Positions 52,384 through 61,794 of a stretch of 64,000 nucleotides of DNA are shown here, piece by piece (the stretch's first letter is position 1; the number at the start of each line of letters is the position of its first letter). The position numbers and the translations under genes are program-made. The DNA comes from Thermoanaerobaculia bacterium (GTDB taxonomy: Bacteria > Acidobacteriota > Thermoanaerobaculia > Multivoradales > J023). The stretch covers positions 434,001 through 498,000 of the forward strand of contig JAUIJL010000002.1 of NCBI GenBank assembly GCA_030431255.1, given 5' to 3'. The notes below the pieces were generated by a model. The model was given only the letters and a program-made list of their open reading frames with translations, had not been told where the DNA came from and did not search any database.

Positions 52384-53682
52384 TCAGAATCGATAGCTCG
52401 TCCAGAGCATGAATTTCTCGGTATCTACCGAAAACGCATCCGCTTCATACAAAGCCGCCTTGAATCCGAAGGCCTGCTTCCAAGGGGCGGTGTATTTGAG
52501 CTCGGCATCCCACTCCGTGCCGTAATCCACGTCACCGAAGTCGCTGGTGAATTGATGAAAGATCACCGTCCATTGGACCGCCTGTGCTTTGCCCTTGAGC
52601 CGAAGATAGAGGGTCTCTAAGCCGAAGGACGGAGTGTTGAGGAATTTGTCGGCCCAACCATTGAATTTGTGCAGGGTTGCAAGGGGGGTGGTAAAGCGCC
52701 CCTTGCTCGGCTCTCCGCCCAACACTTCCCAGGTCACATCGAAACCGATCGCCGGCGAGCCGGCCCCCAGTGACGCCAAGTAATATTGGGCATCCACCGT
52801 GCGGGGATTGTCGCCCGCGTCGTCTTGCTGGGCCAGCTCAGCCTCCCAATGCCATTTCCAGGGACCGCCGCCGACGGCGGCAGACCCCTTCAGCTCGACG
52901 CCGTAGGTCAGGGTCGACAATAGGGAATCCCCAGGCCGCTCGTAGTCGATCAAGAAGCCGTAGGGCGTCACCGTAGACTTGGCCACCTCGCAACGGATCG
53001 GCACGAGCAGGAAATGGCTCGACATATCCTTGTTGTCGCCGAAAATTCGGTTGGCATTCTCGGCAAAGGAATAGTCGAGATGGGCTCGGTCGGAGAGCTC
53101 GGTGGTCAAGCGAATGGCATCGAAGCTTTGATGGTTTTGGCGCCAGCCCACAGCCCCGACGAACCGCTGATCTCCCAGATTGATTTCCTGGCGACCGAAA
53201 ATCCCCTTGAATCCACCGCGAGAGAATTGCAAATAAGCCTGATTCATTTCCGTCAGCTGGGGATCGGCCACCACCGAGACCCCTCTGACCCCATTGTCGA
53301 ATCCGCCCGCGCCCGCGTTGCGATACTCATCGTCGTCGATGACCGCGGTCACATCTTCCGCTTCCAGAAAAAGGCTCCAACCGCGATATTCCCCACTGCG
53401 GTAGGCGAGGGTGGTTCGCAACGTAGAGGCCCACGCGCTTTCATTATTGTTGTCTTCGTCCACCCATTCGGATCGATATCGGAGACTGACCGTCACCTTC
53501 CCGGTTTTCAGCGCCTCCGTCAAACCGATTTCCTCGGTTTCGCCGCCTTCCGAGGCGAGCGCCGACGGGGCGAAAGGCACCGCGAAGACCCCCGCGAGCA
53601 AAAGGATCGCCAACGCGGAAATAGAGCGGCCGCCAAACCGGCTCGCCCGTGAACGAGAAGGTGTTGTTTCAAGTTGTCTCAT
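52384..53682 (-). CDS. outer-membrane porin-like protein (alginate-export/porin family)
   Basis: 432 residues with signal peptide (ALAILLLAGVFAVPFAPSALA). The rest alternates as amphipathic beta strands: VTVSLRYRSEWVDE, STLRTTLAYRSG, AYLQFSRGGFKGIFGRQEINLGDQRFVG, FHQFTSDFGD. It ends in WTSYRF, a terminal aromatic residue as expected for BAM-assembled beta-barrels. The GRQEI.LGDQR.VG pattern is typical of alginate-export-type porins. The substrate is unknown. On the minus strand a TACAAT lies only six bases before the ATG, and AAGGA 12 bases before, so the mRNA may have a very short leader. Confidence 0.82.
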   Translation of the reverse strand: MRQLETTPSRSRASRFGGRSISALAILLLAGVFAVPFAPSALASEGGETEEIGLTEALKTGKVTVSLRYRSEWVDEDNNNESAWASTLRTTLAYRSGEYRGWSLFLEAEDVTAVIDDDEYRNAGAGGFDNGVRGVSVVADPQLTEMNQAYLQFSRGGFKGIFGRQEINLGDQRFVGAVGWRQNHQSFDAIRLTTELSDRAHLDYSFAENANRIFGDNKDMSSHFLLVPIRCEVAKSTVTPYGFLIDYERPGDSLLSTLTYGVELKGSAAVGGGPWKWHWEAELAQQDDAGDNPRTVDAQYYLASLGAGSPAIGFDVTWEVLGGEPSKGRFTTPLATLHKFNGWADKFLNTPSFGLETLYLRLKGKAQAVQWTVIFHQFTSDFGDVDYGTEWDAELKYTAPWKQAFGFKAALYEADAFSVDTEKFMLWTSYRF

Positions 53683-53821
53683 GTTTACATTGTATCCTTA
53701 TCGGAGAGAAAAAGGCGTTTCAGAAAGAGATCACGGTAAGATCCTTTCTCCTTGCTCAGCCGGCCGAAAACCACTTCAAGACTGCGAGAAAACCCTGGAA
53801 CATCAGCCCAATTTCCGTCCC

Positions 53822-55261
53822 GTGACCGCCTTGAGCCGTCGTCGTCTCACCTCGCCCAAAGCCGGTGTCATCGCCGGCTTGGTATGGATGCTCTCAGCCT
53901 GTGGAAATCCCTCGTCGCCGCCGGCAGAGCTGTCTTCGCCCCCTCCGGACGAGAACGTGGGAGCCTCCGGGCCGAGCCCGGCCGACCAGGACTCGATCAT
54001 CGGCTTCGATCCTCCTCGGGCCCGGGCGCTGACGGTGGAGGCGATGGACAAAGGTGAGGATCCAGAGCAGGCCTTGGAGTTGCTGAATCGAGCCCTCCGG
54101 CATCGCCCCAACTACTTGGATCCACTGCTGTTGAAAGCGGGCCTCCAGCTGACCCTGGGCGACGAGCAAGCCGCATTGGCGACCGTGGCGACCGTGAGCA
54201 CCTTCGGCCACGATCTCCCCTTAGACCAGGATCCCCGGTTGGAAGCGATTTGGCAGCACCCGAAGCTGCGAGAAGCGTTGACGGCGCAAAGGGAATCCGC
54301 CACTCGGGTATTGGCCCCCTCGACTCCGGCTTTTCGTTTACAACAACCCGACTTGATCCCCGAATCCGTGGTTTTCGACCCCGAAACCGAGGACTTTTAT
54401 ATTTCCAGTGTTCGGCAACGCAAGATCCTGCGCTACACCCGTTTGGGTGGGGTCGCCGACGTGTTGGGTCCCGATTCTGGAGGGATCGACCCCGAGGAGG
54501 CGCCGATCTTCTCCATCCTGGGCATGGCGATCGATCCGGAGCGTCGTGCTCTGTGGGCGGTGTCGGCGGCGCTTCCCCAGACCTCGGGCTACACGGACGC
54601 CTGGCAGAATAGGAGCGAGCTGCTAAGGATCGACCTCGATTCCGGCTCGTTGGTGGGGCGCCTTCAGCCGCCGACGGATTCCCCGAGCCGGCTCAACGAC
54701 GTTGCCGTGGCACCCGACGGCACGGTCTACACCACCAGCTCCTTGCCGCCGGGTCGGATCTTCCGCTCCGGCGAAGGCGCCTTGGAGCCACTGGGTGAGG
54801 CGGTCTGGCGAAGCCCCCAGGGTCTTGCCGTTTCAGCGGATGGCAGCACCCTTTTCGTCGCCGACTACAGCTACGGAATTGCCGCCGTCGACTTGCCAAC
54901 CGGCAAGAGGGCTTGGCTCGCAGAGCCCGAGGGATTCTTTCTCTCGGGCATCGACGGCTTGGCCCGCGTCGGCGAGGATTTGATCGCTATTCAAAACGGT
55001 ATCCGCCCCCACCGAGTCCTGCGCTTGGCCCCGGATGTGGCCGGCCAAAGAATCCGTCGTGCCGAGGTCCTGGAGCAGAACCACCCGGAATACTCCGAGC
55101 CCACCCTGGGTGTCGGCATTCCCGGTCCCGACGGTCATCGATTCACCTACGTCGCCAACAGTCAATGGAATCGATTTGACGAGGACCAGAATCTGCCCCC
55201 TTTGGATCAGCTCGACGCACCGCTTTTCTTGAGCCTAGACCTTGGGGCCTGGGCCGACTGA
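53822..55261 (+). CDS. lipoprotein with six-bladed beta-propeller (SMP-30/NHL-like)
   Basis: 479 residues if started at the GTG at 53822, which places the lipobox LSAC 27 residues from the start. An ATG at 53681 opens the same frame but would put the signal peptide 70 residues in. A Ser/Pro-rich linker and two TPR-like helices (NRALRHRPNYLDPLLLKAGLQ) precede a beta-propeller with strands such as ESVVFDPETEDFYISSVRQRKILRY, LNDVAVAPDGTVYTTSSLPPG and GLAVSADGSTLFVADYSYGI, of the SMP-30/gluconolactonase or strictosidine-synthase type. Ligand unknown. Confidence 0.75.
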   Translation: MTALSRRRLTSPKAGVIAGLVWMLSACGNPSSPPAELSSPPPDENVGASGPSPADQDSIIGFDPPRARALTVEAMDKGEDPEQALELLNRALRHRPNYLDPLLLKAGLQLTLGDEQAALATVATVSTFGHDLPLDQDPRLEAIWQHPKLREALTAQRESATRVLAPSTPAFRLQQPDLIPESVVFDPETEDFYISSVRQRKILRYTRLGGVADVLGPDSGGIDPEEAPIFSILGMAIDPERRALWAVSAALPQTSGYTDAWQNRSELLRIDLDSGSLVGRLQPPTDSPSRLNDVAVAPDGTVYTTSSLPPGRIFRSGEGALEPLGEAVWRSPQGLAVSADGSTLFVADYSYGIAAVDLPTGKRAWLAEPEGFFLSGIDGLARVGEDLIAIQNGIRPHRVLRLAPDVAGQRIRRAEVLEQNHPEYSEPTLGVGIPGPDGHRFTYVANSQWNRFDEDQNLPPLDQLDAPLFLSLDLGAWAD

Positions 55262-55280
55262 GGACATCGGTGGACATCGG

Positions 55281-55454
55281 TCAAGAGACCGATGATGGAG
55301 GGGCGGCAACAGCAGAGGATTCTCCGGTCCGTTCCGCTTCCTGCTCCTCCACCTCACCGGGGCATCGCCACAAGAGCAGCAGGAACAATCCGACCACGAA
55401 CAGAAAAGGGGCCTTCCGGAATCGGCGGCCCGCAGGATCTGGGTTTCGGCTCAT
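55281..55454 (-). CDS. possible small membrane protein
   Basis: 57 codons on the minus strand opposite an otherwise empty stretch. It has a basic N-terminus, one strong hydrophobic segment (APFLFVVGLFLLLLW) and an acidic, then Ser/Ala-rich tail. There is no ribosome site, so it is only a candidate. It is divergent from the N-acetyltransferase gene. Confidence 0.4.
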   Translation of the reverse strand: MSRNPDPAGRRFRKAPFLFVVGLFLLLLWRCPGEVEEQEAERTGESSAVAAPPSSVS

Positions 55455-55499
55455 GGGCTGAGACTACACCCACCCACTCGCGACGCAAAGGACATCGCC

Positions 55500-55976
55500 A
55501 TGCCGCCCACCCAATTTGAATCGTCGCCGGCCCAGGCCGAGCCCATTTCCGCCGAGCAAACCCATTCCCTTCGCCACCGGGTATTGCGCCCCCATCAACC
55601 ACCCGAGGCCTGCTTTTACCCTCTCGATCAGGAACCGTCTTCCGGCCACTACGGCGTCTCCCCGGACGGTCGAATCGTGGCGGTCGGCTCTATCTTTCTG
55701 GAAGCGCGCCCCGACGCCGAGGATCCCACGGCTTGGCGCATTCGCGGCATGGCCACGGATCCAGACCATCGAGGATCCGGATTCGGCGGAAAGGTCTTGG
55801 CGGCCTTGGTCGAGCATGCCCGTGAACGGGGCGGCCGAGAGGTCTGGTGCAACGGACGGACCACGGTGGAAGGCTTCTATGGGCGCTTCGGCTTCGAAGC
55901 TCACGGCGAGGTCTTTGATCTACCCGGCCTCGGCCCTCATCTGGTGATGGTGCGGCGGCTCGAACGGCGGCAATAA
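55500..55976 (+). CDS. GNAT-family N-acetyltransferase
   Basis: 158 residues, AAGGA about eight bases upstream. The acetyl-CoA binding segment WRIRGMATDPDHRGSGFGGK contains the Q/RxxGxG/A pattern (RGSGFG), followed by ALVEHARERGGREVWCNGRT and the C-terminal FYGRFGFEAHGE typical of GNATs. Substrate unknown. It stands alone between two unrelated genes. Confidence 0.88.
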   Translation: MPPTQFESSPAQAEPISAEQTHSLRHRVLRPHQPPEACFYPLDQEPSSGHYGVSPDGRIVAVGSIFLEARPDAEDPTAWRIRGMATDPDHRGSGFGGKVLAALVEHARERGGREVWCNGRTTVEGFYGRFGFEAHGEVFDLPGLGPHLVMVRRLERRQ

Positions 55977-56055
55977 TGCAGGTCGTAATACTCAAGGTTT
56001 ATCTTATCGCCTGTCCGACAGACCACGACGACCGCCATCTTTGAGGAGCCGCCCC

Positions 56056-59000
56056 ATGTCTCCATGCCCCCGAGCCCGAAGCTCGTCGCAGGCCTCACCG
56101 AGATTTTCAACCCTCACGATCTTATTGCTGCTCTCGCCGATTACCTTGGCCGAGAGAGGCTGGGCTGTGGATCTACCATGGGGCATGGCCCAAACCCTTG
56201 ACGGCTCGGTGCAGGATTTGACGGCTCTGGTGGTGGCGGATCTCGACCAAAACGGCGCGGACGACGTGATCGGTGTCGGTCCCGGTGGGCTTCGATGGTG
56301 GCCGAGCTCCCAGGCGAGCATCACGATTGACGCCGGCACCAGTGATTGGACGGACCTCATCGTCCGAGACCTCGACGGCGACGGCGACCTCGATCTGGCC
56401 GCAGTCTCCCCCACAGACGGCCTGTGCTGGTGGCAGAGCTCGACCGGCGACGCCTCGACCTGGAGCGCCTCCACCATCGATGGAACGGTGGTGGGCCGAG
56501 GCCTCGCCGCCGCCGACCTCAACCTCGACGGCACCATCGACTTGATCGCGGGTCTCGGAGGAGCGGGCGGCTCGGTGGAATGGTGGAGCAATACCGCGGG
56601 CGACGGCTCCAGCTGGTCCCGCGCCGCCATCGACGCTTCCGTGGCCGACAGCTCGTCCGTGGCGGTGGTGGACTTGGACCGCGATGGGGATCCTGACGTC
56701 GTCGCCACCGCCGACGGCGCCACCGACGTGCTGGCTTGGTGGGAGAACCTCGACGGCAGTGCCGGATCCTGGACCCGACACGATGTCGGCACCGGTCTGG
56801 CGAACCCCGACGCCCTGGCGGTCGGTGACCTCAACCAGGACGGCTTTCAAGATTTGATTTCGGTCGGCGATTCCGGCCTGACCTGGTGGCTCTCCGACGG
56901 CTCTCCGTCTTCCGGCTGGACCACAGGCGACCTGCCGGCGGCCGGAGCCGTTGGCGCCGAGCCCTTTGACCTGGACCGGGACGGTGATTTGGATGTGGTC
57001 AGCGGCGCCGGGAACCACGTGCTCTGGTGGGAGAACGACGGCTCCGGCGCTTCCTGGACCGCCAGGACCGGCCCGGCGGTGGACGGCGTGGGTCCGGTGG
57101 CGGTCCTGCTCTTGGATCCGGACGACGATCCGGACCTCTTGGCCGCCGGCTTCACCGATGATGACCTGCTCGCTTGGTCGAACGAGTCCATCCACCGCAG
57201 CTTGACCCTTGACCGAGAAATCCCCCTCGACGGCGCCTTCGACGGCGCCCGTGCCGTGCACGCGGCCGACCTGGACGGTGACGGAGATCTCGATGTCGCC
57301 GGGGTTGCCTACGACCAAGGCGAGATCGCCTGGTGGGAAAATACCGGCCTAGGCGGTTCTTGGACTCGCCACAGCATCGAAACCGGCCTTCCCTACGCTT
57401 TTGCCGTGCGCACCGCTGATCTGGACGCTGACGGCGACCTCGATTTGGTCGCATCCTTCAGCCGCCTGAGCTTCGACGTCGGCACCAACCGCCTCTACTG
57501 GTGGCGCAACGACGGCTTGCCGACCGCCCAATCGGGATCCGGTCCCCCCGCCGCCGACCCTGCCGCCGAAACTGCCGTCGGCAGCATCACCTGGACCCGT
57601 CAAACCGTGGCCTCTCCCTTCGGCGCCGCCGACGTTTGGCCGGTGGACATGGACCGTGACGGCGATGTGGACCTGCTGAGCGCCGCCGCCGGCGCCGACG
57701 AAATCGCCTGGTATGCCAACAACGGATCCGGTGGTGGCTGGACTGCCACCGTCATCGACACCCTTTTCGACCGGGTGCATTCCGTGGTCGGTGTCGACAT
57801 CGACAATGACGGCGACACGGACATCCTGGCCGCGGGCGAAACCGCCGACGAGGTCGCTTGGTGGGAGAACACCAGCGGTGACGGCTCCCTACCCTGGTCC
57901 AAACATTCGATCATCACGTCCTGGGACGGCGCCTACGACGTGTGGGCCGCGGACCTCGATGCGGACGGTGATCAGGATGTGATCGCCGCCTCGCAAATCG
58001 AGGATCGCATCTCTTGGTGGGAGAACACCGACGGCGAAGGGTCGTTCGGCAGCGAGAAGACCCTGGGCGACCCGTTCAGCACGTCCGAGGGTTTCTTCAA
58101 CCAGGCCTATGGTGTGGAAACCGCCGATATGGACGGTGACGGCACCCTCGACATCGTCGGCGCCGCGTATAAGGACGGCGGCCATTTGGCCGTCTGGCGC
58201 AATGTCGCCGGCGACGGCAACACATGGCAGAAATTCGACATCACCATGACCTACGACGGCGCCGCCGCGGTCCACATCGTCGACCTGAATCAGGACGGCC
58301 TCCCGGACTTGCTGACCACCGCCCAGGTGGACGATCAGCTGACGTTTTGGCCCAACGGCGGGGGGCAGGTCGCGTTCACCACGGTGAGCCTGGCACCACT
58401 GGAGCCGGCCCCGTCCGCCGAGGTTCCGATTCTCGACGTCCTGGTCAGTCATCGGGGCCAAACCGGCGAATCCGATATTGAGCTGGTGGCTCTGGTGTTA
58501 CGCCTGGAGGACGGCAACGGCACGCCGTTGACCGACACCCAAGCCAACGGTTTGATCGAGCGTCTGCGGATCTTTCGCGACGAGGAGCTCTCGGGCAGCC
58601 CGGGGACCTACGACGCCGGTGACGCGGAGCTCGCCGTGCTCGAAACCTTGGCCCCGGACGCCCAGGGATTCCAAGAGCTGCCCGTGGCCGACGATGCCGC
58701 CGCCGCCGCGGTGGCCGAAGGCGCCCCCGGTCGATTTTTCGTGGTGTTGGACACCACCGCCGACTACGACCAACAGCCCGTCGCCGGCCTGAAGGTCACC
58801 CACGCTACCGAGCCTTCGAATCCGGCTTCGAGCCGAGCCGAGGACCGAGACGCCGACACCACCCTGCGGACGGAATTCGCCGAGGATGTGGATTCCGGGA
58901 TCATGGTGGTGGGAGATTTGGCGGATCTCGAGCTGACCTTGATGGCGAGCACGGGAACCCCCACTGCCGGCGACATGCTCACCTGGACCGCGACCATCGA

Positions 59001-59715
59001 AAATCTCGGGCCCGACGCCGCCGAGTCGGTGGTTCTGACCCTTGCTCCGTCCTCGGACATCACCTTGATCTCGACCACGGGATGTACGGAGGATCCCACG
59101 GGTCTCCCCACTTGCACCGTGGGCAATCTGGCGGCGTCAAGCTCCGCGCAGGTGATGATTTCCGCCATGGTGAATGCCGACGCCTCCGGAACGCAACAGC
59201 TGGCCGGCATGGTGGAGTCGGCCACCACCGACGCCGACATGCTCAACAACGGGAGCAGCTCGGAGGTCGACGTCACGTCCGTGGCCGACCTCAACATCCA
59301 AGTCGTTGCCCCGGCCGCCTACGCGAGCGGCGCCCCTCTGAGCTACTCGGTGTGGGTCACCAACAGCGGTCCGGGACCCGCCGAAACCGTGGTCGACGGC
59401 CCGCTACCGATGGTCCTGAGCTCGGCGAGCTGGACCTGCGCGGCTTTCGACGGCGCCGCCTGTGGCTCGGCATCGGGCTCGGGCGCCTTGGACGACACCC
59501 CTGCCGTGCCGAGCGGTGGTCGGATCGAATATGTAATCACCGCGGACGTCGACGGCGCCGCATCGGCCCCCATCGAGGTCACGGCTACGGTCCAAGCCGG
59601 CGCCGGCTCCTCGGATCCGAGCCTCTCCGACAACAGCGATTCAGCCACCAGCTACAACGCCGGCCAGAGCATCTTCGTCGACGGCTTCGAGAGCGGTGAC
59701 ACCAGCTCTTGGTAG
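56056..59715 (+). CDS. secreted FG-GAP/VCBS-repeat protein with DUF11 domains and DGFESGDTSSW tail
   Basis: 1219 residues from the ATG at 56056 (GAGGAG seven bases upstream). After a signal peptide (LTILLLLSPITLA) come about 14 VCBS/FG-GAP repeats, each with a calcium-type DLDxDGDxD loop (for example RDLDGDGDLDLAAV, VDLDRDGDPDVVA) and an AWWEN strand. Residues about 790-960 form a separate domain (LDVLVSHRGQTGESDIEL), then two DUF11 repeats (TWTATIENLGPDAAE, YSVWVTNSGPGPAE). The C-terminus is IFVDGFESGDTSSW, a tail seen on many exported proteins of Acidobacteriota, as I recall. Probably a beta-propeller adhesin or surface protein. It abuts the convergent esterase gene with no gap. Confidence 0.9.
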   Translation: MSPCPRARSSSQASPRFSTLTILLLLSPITLAERGWAVDLPWGMAQTLDGSVQDLTALVVADLDQNGADDVIGVGPGGLRWWPSSQASITIDAGTSDWTDLIVRDLDGDGDLDLAAVSPTDGLCWWQSSTGDASTWSASTIDGTVVGRGLAAADLNLDGTIDLIAGLGGAGGSVEWWSNTAGDGSSWSRAAIDASVADSSSVAVVDLDRDGDPDVVATADGATDVLAWWENLDGSAGSWTRHDVGTGLANPDALAVGDLNQDGFQDLISVGDSGLTWWLSDGSPSSGWTTGDLPAAGAVGAEPFDLDRDGDLDVVSGAGNHVLWWENDGSGASWTARTGPAVDGVGPVAVLLLDPDDDPDLLAAGFTDDDLLAWSNESIHRSLTLDREIPLDGAFDGARAVHAADLDGDGDLDVAGVAYDQGEIAWWENTGLGGSWTRHSIETGLPYAFAVRTADLDADGDLDLVASFSRLSFDVGTNRLYWWRNDGLPTAQSGSGPPAADPAAETAVGSITWTRQTVASPFGAADVWPVDMDRDGDVDLLSAAAGADEIAWYANNGSGGGWTATVIDTLFDRVHSVVGVDIDNDGDTDILAAGETADEVAWWENTSGDGSLPWSKHSIITSWDGAYDVWAADLDADGDQDVIAASQIEDRISWWENTDGEGSFGSEKTLGDPFSTSEGFFNQAYGVETADMDGDGTLDIVGAAYKDGGHLAVWRNVAGDGNTWQKFDITMTYDGAAAVHIVDLNQDGLPDLLTTAQVDDQLTFWPNGGGQVAFTTVSLAPLEPAPSAEVPILDVLVSHRGQTGESDIELVALVLRLEDGNGTPLTDTQANGLIERLRIFRDEELSGSPGTYDAGDAELAVLETLAPDAQGFQELPVADDAAAAAVAEGAPGRFFVVLDTTADYDQQPVAGLKVTHATEPSNPASSRAEDRDADTTLRTEFAEDVDSGIMVVGDLADLELTLMASTGTPTAGDMLTWTATIENLGPDAAESVVLTLAPSSDITLISTTGCTEDPTGLPTCTVGNLAASSSAQVMISAMVNADASGTQQLAGMVESATTDADMLNNGSSSEVDVTSVADLNIQVVAPAAYASGAPLSYSVWVTNSGPGPAETVVDGPLPMVLSSASWTCAAFDGAACGSASGSGALDDTPAVPSGGRIEYVITADVDGAASAPIEVTATVQAGAGSSDPSLSDNSDSATSYNAGQSIFVDGFESGDTSSW

Positions 59716-60768
59716 CTATGTGAGCAGGTCAGCGAACGCTGAGAGGCTCTGGTCGAGGGCCGAGCGGCATTGGGGCAGACCCGTCATATTGGCGAAGCTG
59801 TGGATGAGGTCTGGGAATAGCAGACACTCGACGGGCACCTCGGCGGCGCGGAGCGCGTCCGCGTAGGCCAAACCCTCGTCGCGCAGGACATCAAAGCCGG
59901 CCAACGACAGCAAGGTCGGTGGTAGGCCGCGGAAATCGTCGGCCGTGATCGGCGAAATGCTCGGGTCCATGGGATCGTGCTCGGAGCCGCAGTAGCAATG
60001 GTAGAACCAATCCATGGTGGCCCGGGAGAGGCCGAATCCTTCGGCGAAGAGCTCGTAGGATCGAGTCGTGCGGGCGCCGTCGATGACCGGGTAAAAGAGC
60101 AATTGGGCGCTGGGTCGATCGGCATCGGGCATGCCGCCCAGAGCGCTGACCACCGCCGCCAAATTCGCTCCGGCGCTATCCCCGGCCACCGCTACCCGGT
60201 GCGGATCCAATCCCCATCGAGCAGCTTCCTGCTTGGCCCAGGAAAAGGCGGTGCGGGCGTCGTCCACCGCCGCGGGAAAGGGATGCTCGGGTGCCAGCCG
60301 ATAATCCACCGCCACCACCTTGACGCCCAGCCGGGCAGCGATCACCGCGCAAAGGGAATCGTGAGAGTCCAATCCCCCCAGCACCCAACCCCCACCGTGA
60401 AAATAGACCACCACGCTGCTGTCCTGTCCAAGGCCCAAAGGCGAGTAGATCCTCGCCCCAATCCCCCCACCCCAAGGGATCGTGACGTCCTCCACCGACT
60501 CCAAAGCGGGTCTTCCACGGCTCAAAAGGGCCGAGGTCTTCCGCAGCCGAAGCCGAGCTTGCTCGGGAGGCAGCTCATGGAGCTTGAGGGTTTTGGACAC
60601 GTAGCGACACAGCCAGGCCAAGCCCGGATCCAGCCGGACGCCGTCCACCTCCAGCGGCCCGGGCCATAGAGGACCCAACAGCCGAGGAGGTCGATGCAAG
60701 AGAGCACACACCCCGGCCCTCAGCCAACTCGGGCTCAAGGAGGGGCTATTTGCAGAAGAAGATTTCAT
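59716..60768 (-). CDS. alpha/beta-hydrolase, hormone-sensitive-lipase (acetyl esterase) family
   Basis: 350 residues. The oxyanion HGGGW (VVVYFHGGGWVLGG), YRLAPEHPFPAAVDD, nucleophile elbow GDSAGANLA (Ser of GDSAG), and FPDLIHSF with the His of the triad are typical of the HSL/Aes family. The N-terminal 60 residues form a cap-like region. Acyl-ester hydrolase of small substrates; natural substrate unknown. Its stop codon touches that of the convergent VCBS gene. Confidence 0.93.
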   Translation of the reverse strand: MKSSSANSPSLSPSWLRAGVCALLHRPPRLLGPLWPGPLEVDGVRLDPGLAWLCRYVSKTLKLHELPPEQARLRLRKTSALLSRGRPALESVEDVTIPWGGGIGARIYSPLGLGQDSSVVVYFHGGGWVLGGLDSHDSLCAVIAARLGVKVVAVDYRLAPEHPFPAAVDDARTAFSWAKQEAARWGLDPHRVAVAGDSAGANLAAVVSALGGMPDADRPSAQLLFYPVIDGARTTRSYELFAEGFGLSRATMDWFYHCYCGSEHDPMDPSISPITADDFRGLPPTLLSLAGFDVLRDEGLAYADALRAAEVPVECLLFPDLIHSFANMTGLPQCRSALDQSLSAFADLLT

Positions 60769-60843
60769 GGATTATCCAATGGTGACGTAGATCTGATGAA
60801 ATAGATCCACACGATTTGTCATTGTTTCATGAGAGAGACTCTA

Positions 60844-61788
60844 ATGACTGGGTTAAACTTCCATCCCATGCCCGCTGTCTCGCCAAAGCTTCCGGAAAGG
60901 ATCGGCTCGTACCGCATCCTCCGTTTGATCGCCACTGGTGGAATGGGCCAAGTCCTGCTCGCCCACGACGAAGGCTTGGACCGTCCCGTTGCCATTAAGC
61001 GACTGCGGCCCGACGCGCGAATCAGCGAGGAGCGACGCCAACGCTTTCGGCGCGAAGCCCGCTTGGCGGCAGGGCTCGACCATCCTGCCATCGTGCGGGT
61101 TTACGACTTGCTGCACGACGACGGTGTCGAATGCATCGTGATGGAGTACGTGGAAGGCTCGACCGTCCGCAAGCTGGTCAAGAAAGGGCCTATTCCGATT
61201 CGATTCGTGCTCGAAATCGGCATGTCGATCGCCGGCGCGCTCACCCTGGCCCATGAAAGCGGCATCGTGCACCGGGATCTGAAGAGCGAGAACATTCTGA
61301 TCATGCCCACCGGCCAGCCCAAGGTCACGGATTTCGGCATTGCCAAGCAGCTGCTGACCGATGAGGGGTCCCTGACCAAATCCGCCGTCCTCTTGGGCAC
61401 CTGCCGCGCCATGGCTCCGGAACAGGCCCTCGCCAAGGAAATCGACCACCGCTCGGACCTCTTTTCGTTCGGCATCCTGCTGTACGAGATGCTGGCGGCC
61501 CAATCCCCGTTTGAAGACAAGAATGATTTGGTGACACTGCAACGCATCACCACCAAACCTCATCCTCCCCTCAGGGAGTTTTGCCCCAAGGCCCCCAAGG
61601 AGCTGTGCGCTCTGGTGGACGACCTTTTGGCCAAGAGCCCCGAAGATCGGCCGCAAACGGCCCAAGACGCCATGAGCCGCCTCAGCGGAATCGCCATTCA
61701 GGCCGAGGATAACGATCCCACCGGCTCCAAGGGATTCAGCGGTCTCGGGGAAAAAATCCGACGGCTCTCGCAGAAGCTTCGAGGCTAG
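60844..61788 (+). CDS. Ser/Thr protein kinase (small, soluble)
   Basis: 314 residues from the ATG at 60844 (AGAGA upstream); an ATG at 60829 would add five residues. A complete Hanks kinase: YRILRLIATGGMGQVLLA, Lys in VAIKRL, HRDLKSEN, VTDFGIAK, GTCRAMAPEQ. The APE-type activation segment is kept as MAPEQ. No membrane helix and no sensor domain follow the kinase, so it is a free cytoplasmic kinase. A sirtuin gene follows seven bases after its stop. Confidence 0.93.
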   Translation: MTGLNFHPMPAVSPKLPERIGSYRILRLIATGGMGQVLLAHDEGLDRPVAIKRLRPDARISEERRQRFRREARLAAGLDHPAIVRVYDLLHDDGVECIVMEYVEGSTVRKLVKKGPIPIRFVLEIGMSIAGALTLAHESGIVHRDLKSENILIMPTGQPKVTDFGIAKQLLTDEGSLTKSAVLLGTCRAMAPEQALAKEIDHRSDLFSFGILLYEMLAAQSPFEDKNDLVTLQRITTKPHPPLREFCPKAPKELCALVDDLLAKSPEDRPQTAQDAMSRLSGIAIQAEDNDPTGSKGFSGLGEKIRRLSQKLRG

Positions 61789-61794
61789 CGCGCC

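Noticed and set aside
53681-53821. Upstream ATG start for the beta-propeller lipoprotein
   Set aside because: It would place the lipobox more than 70 residues from the start; the GTG at 53822 gives a normal signal peptide length.
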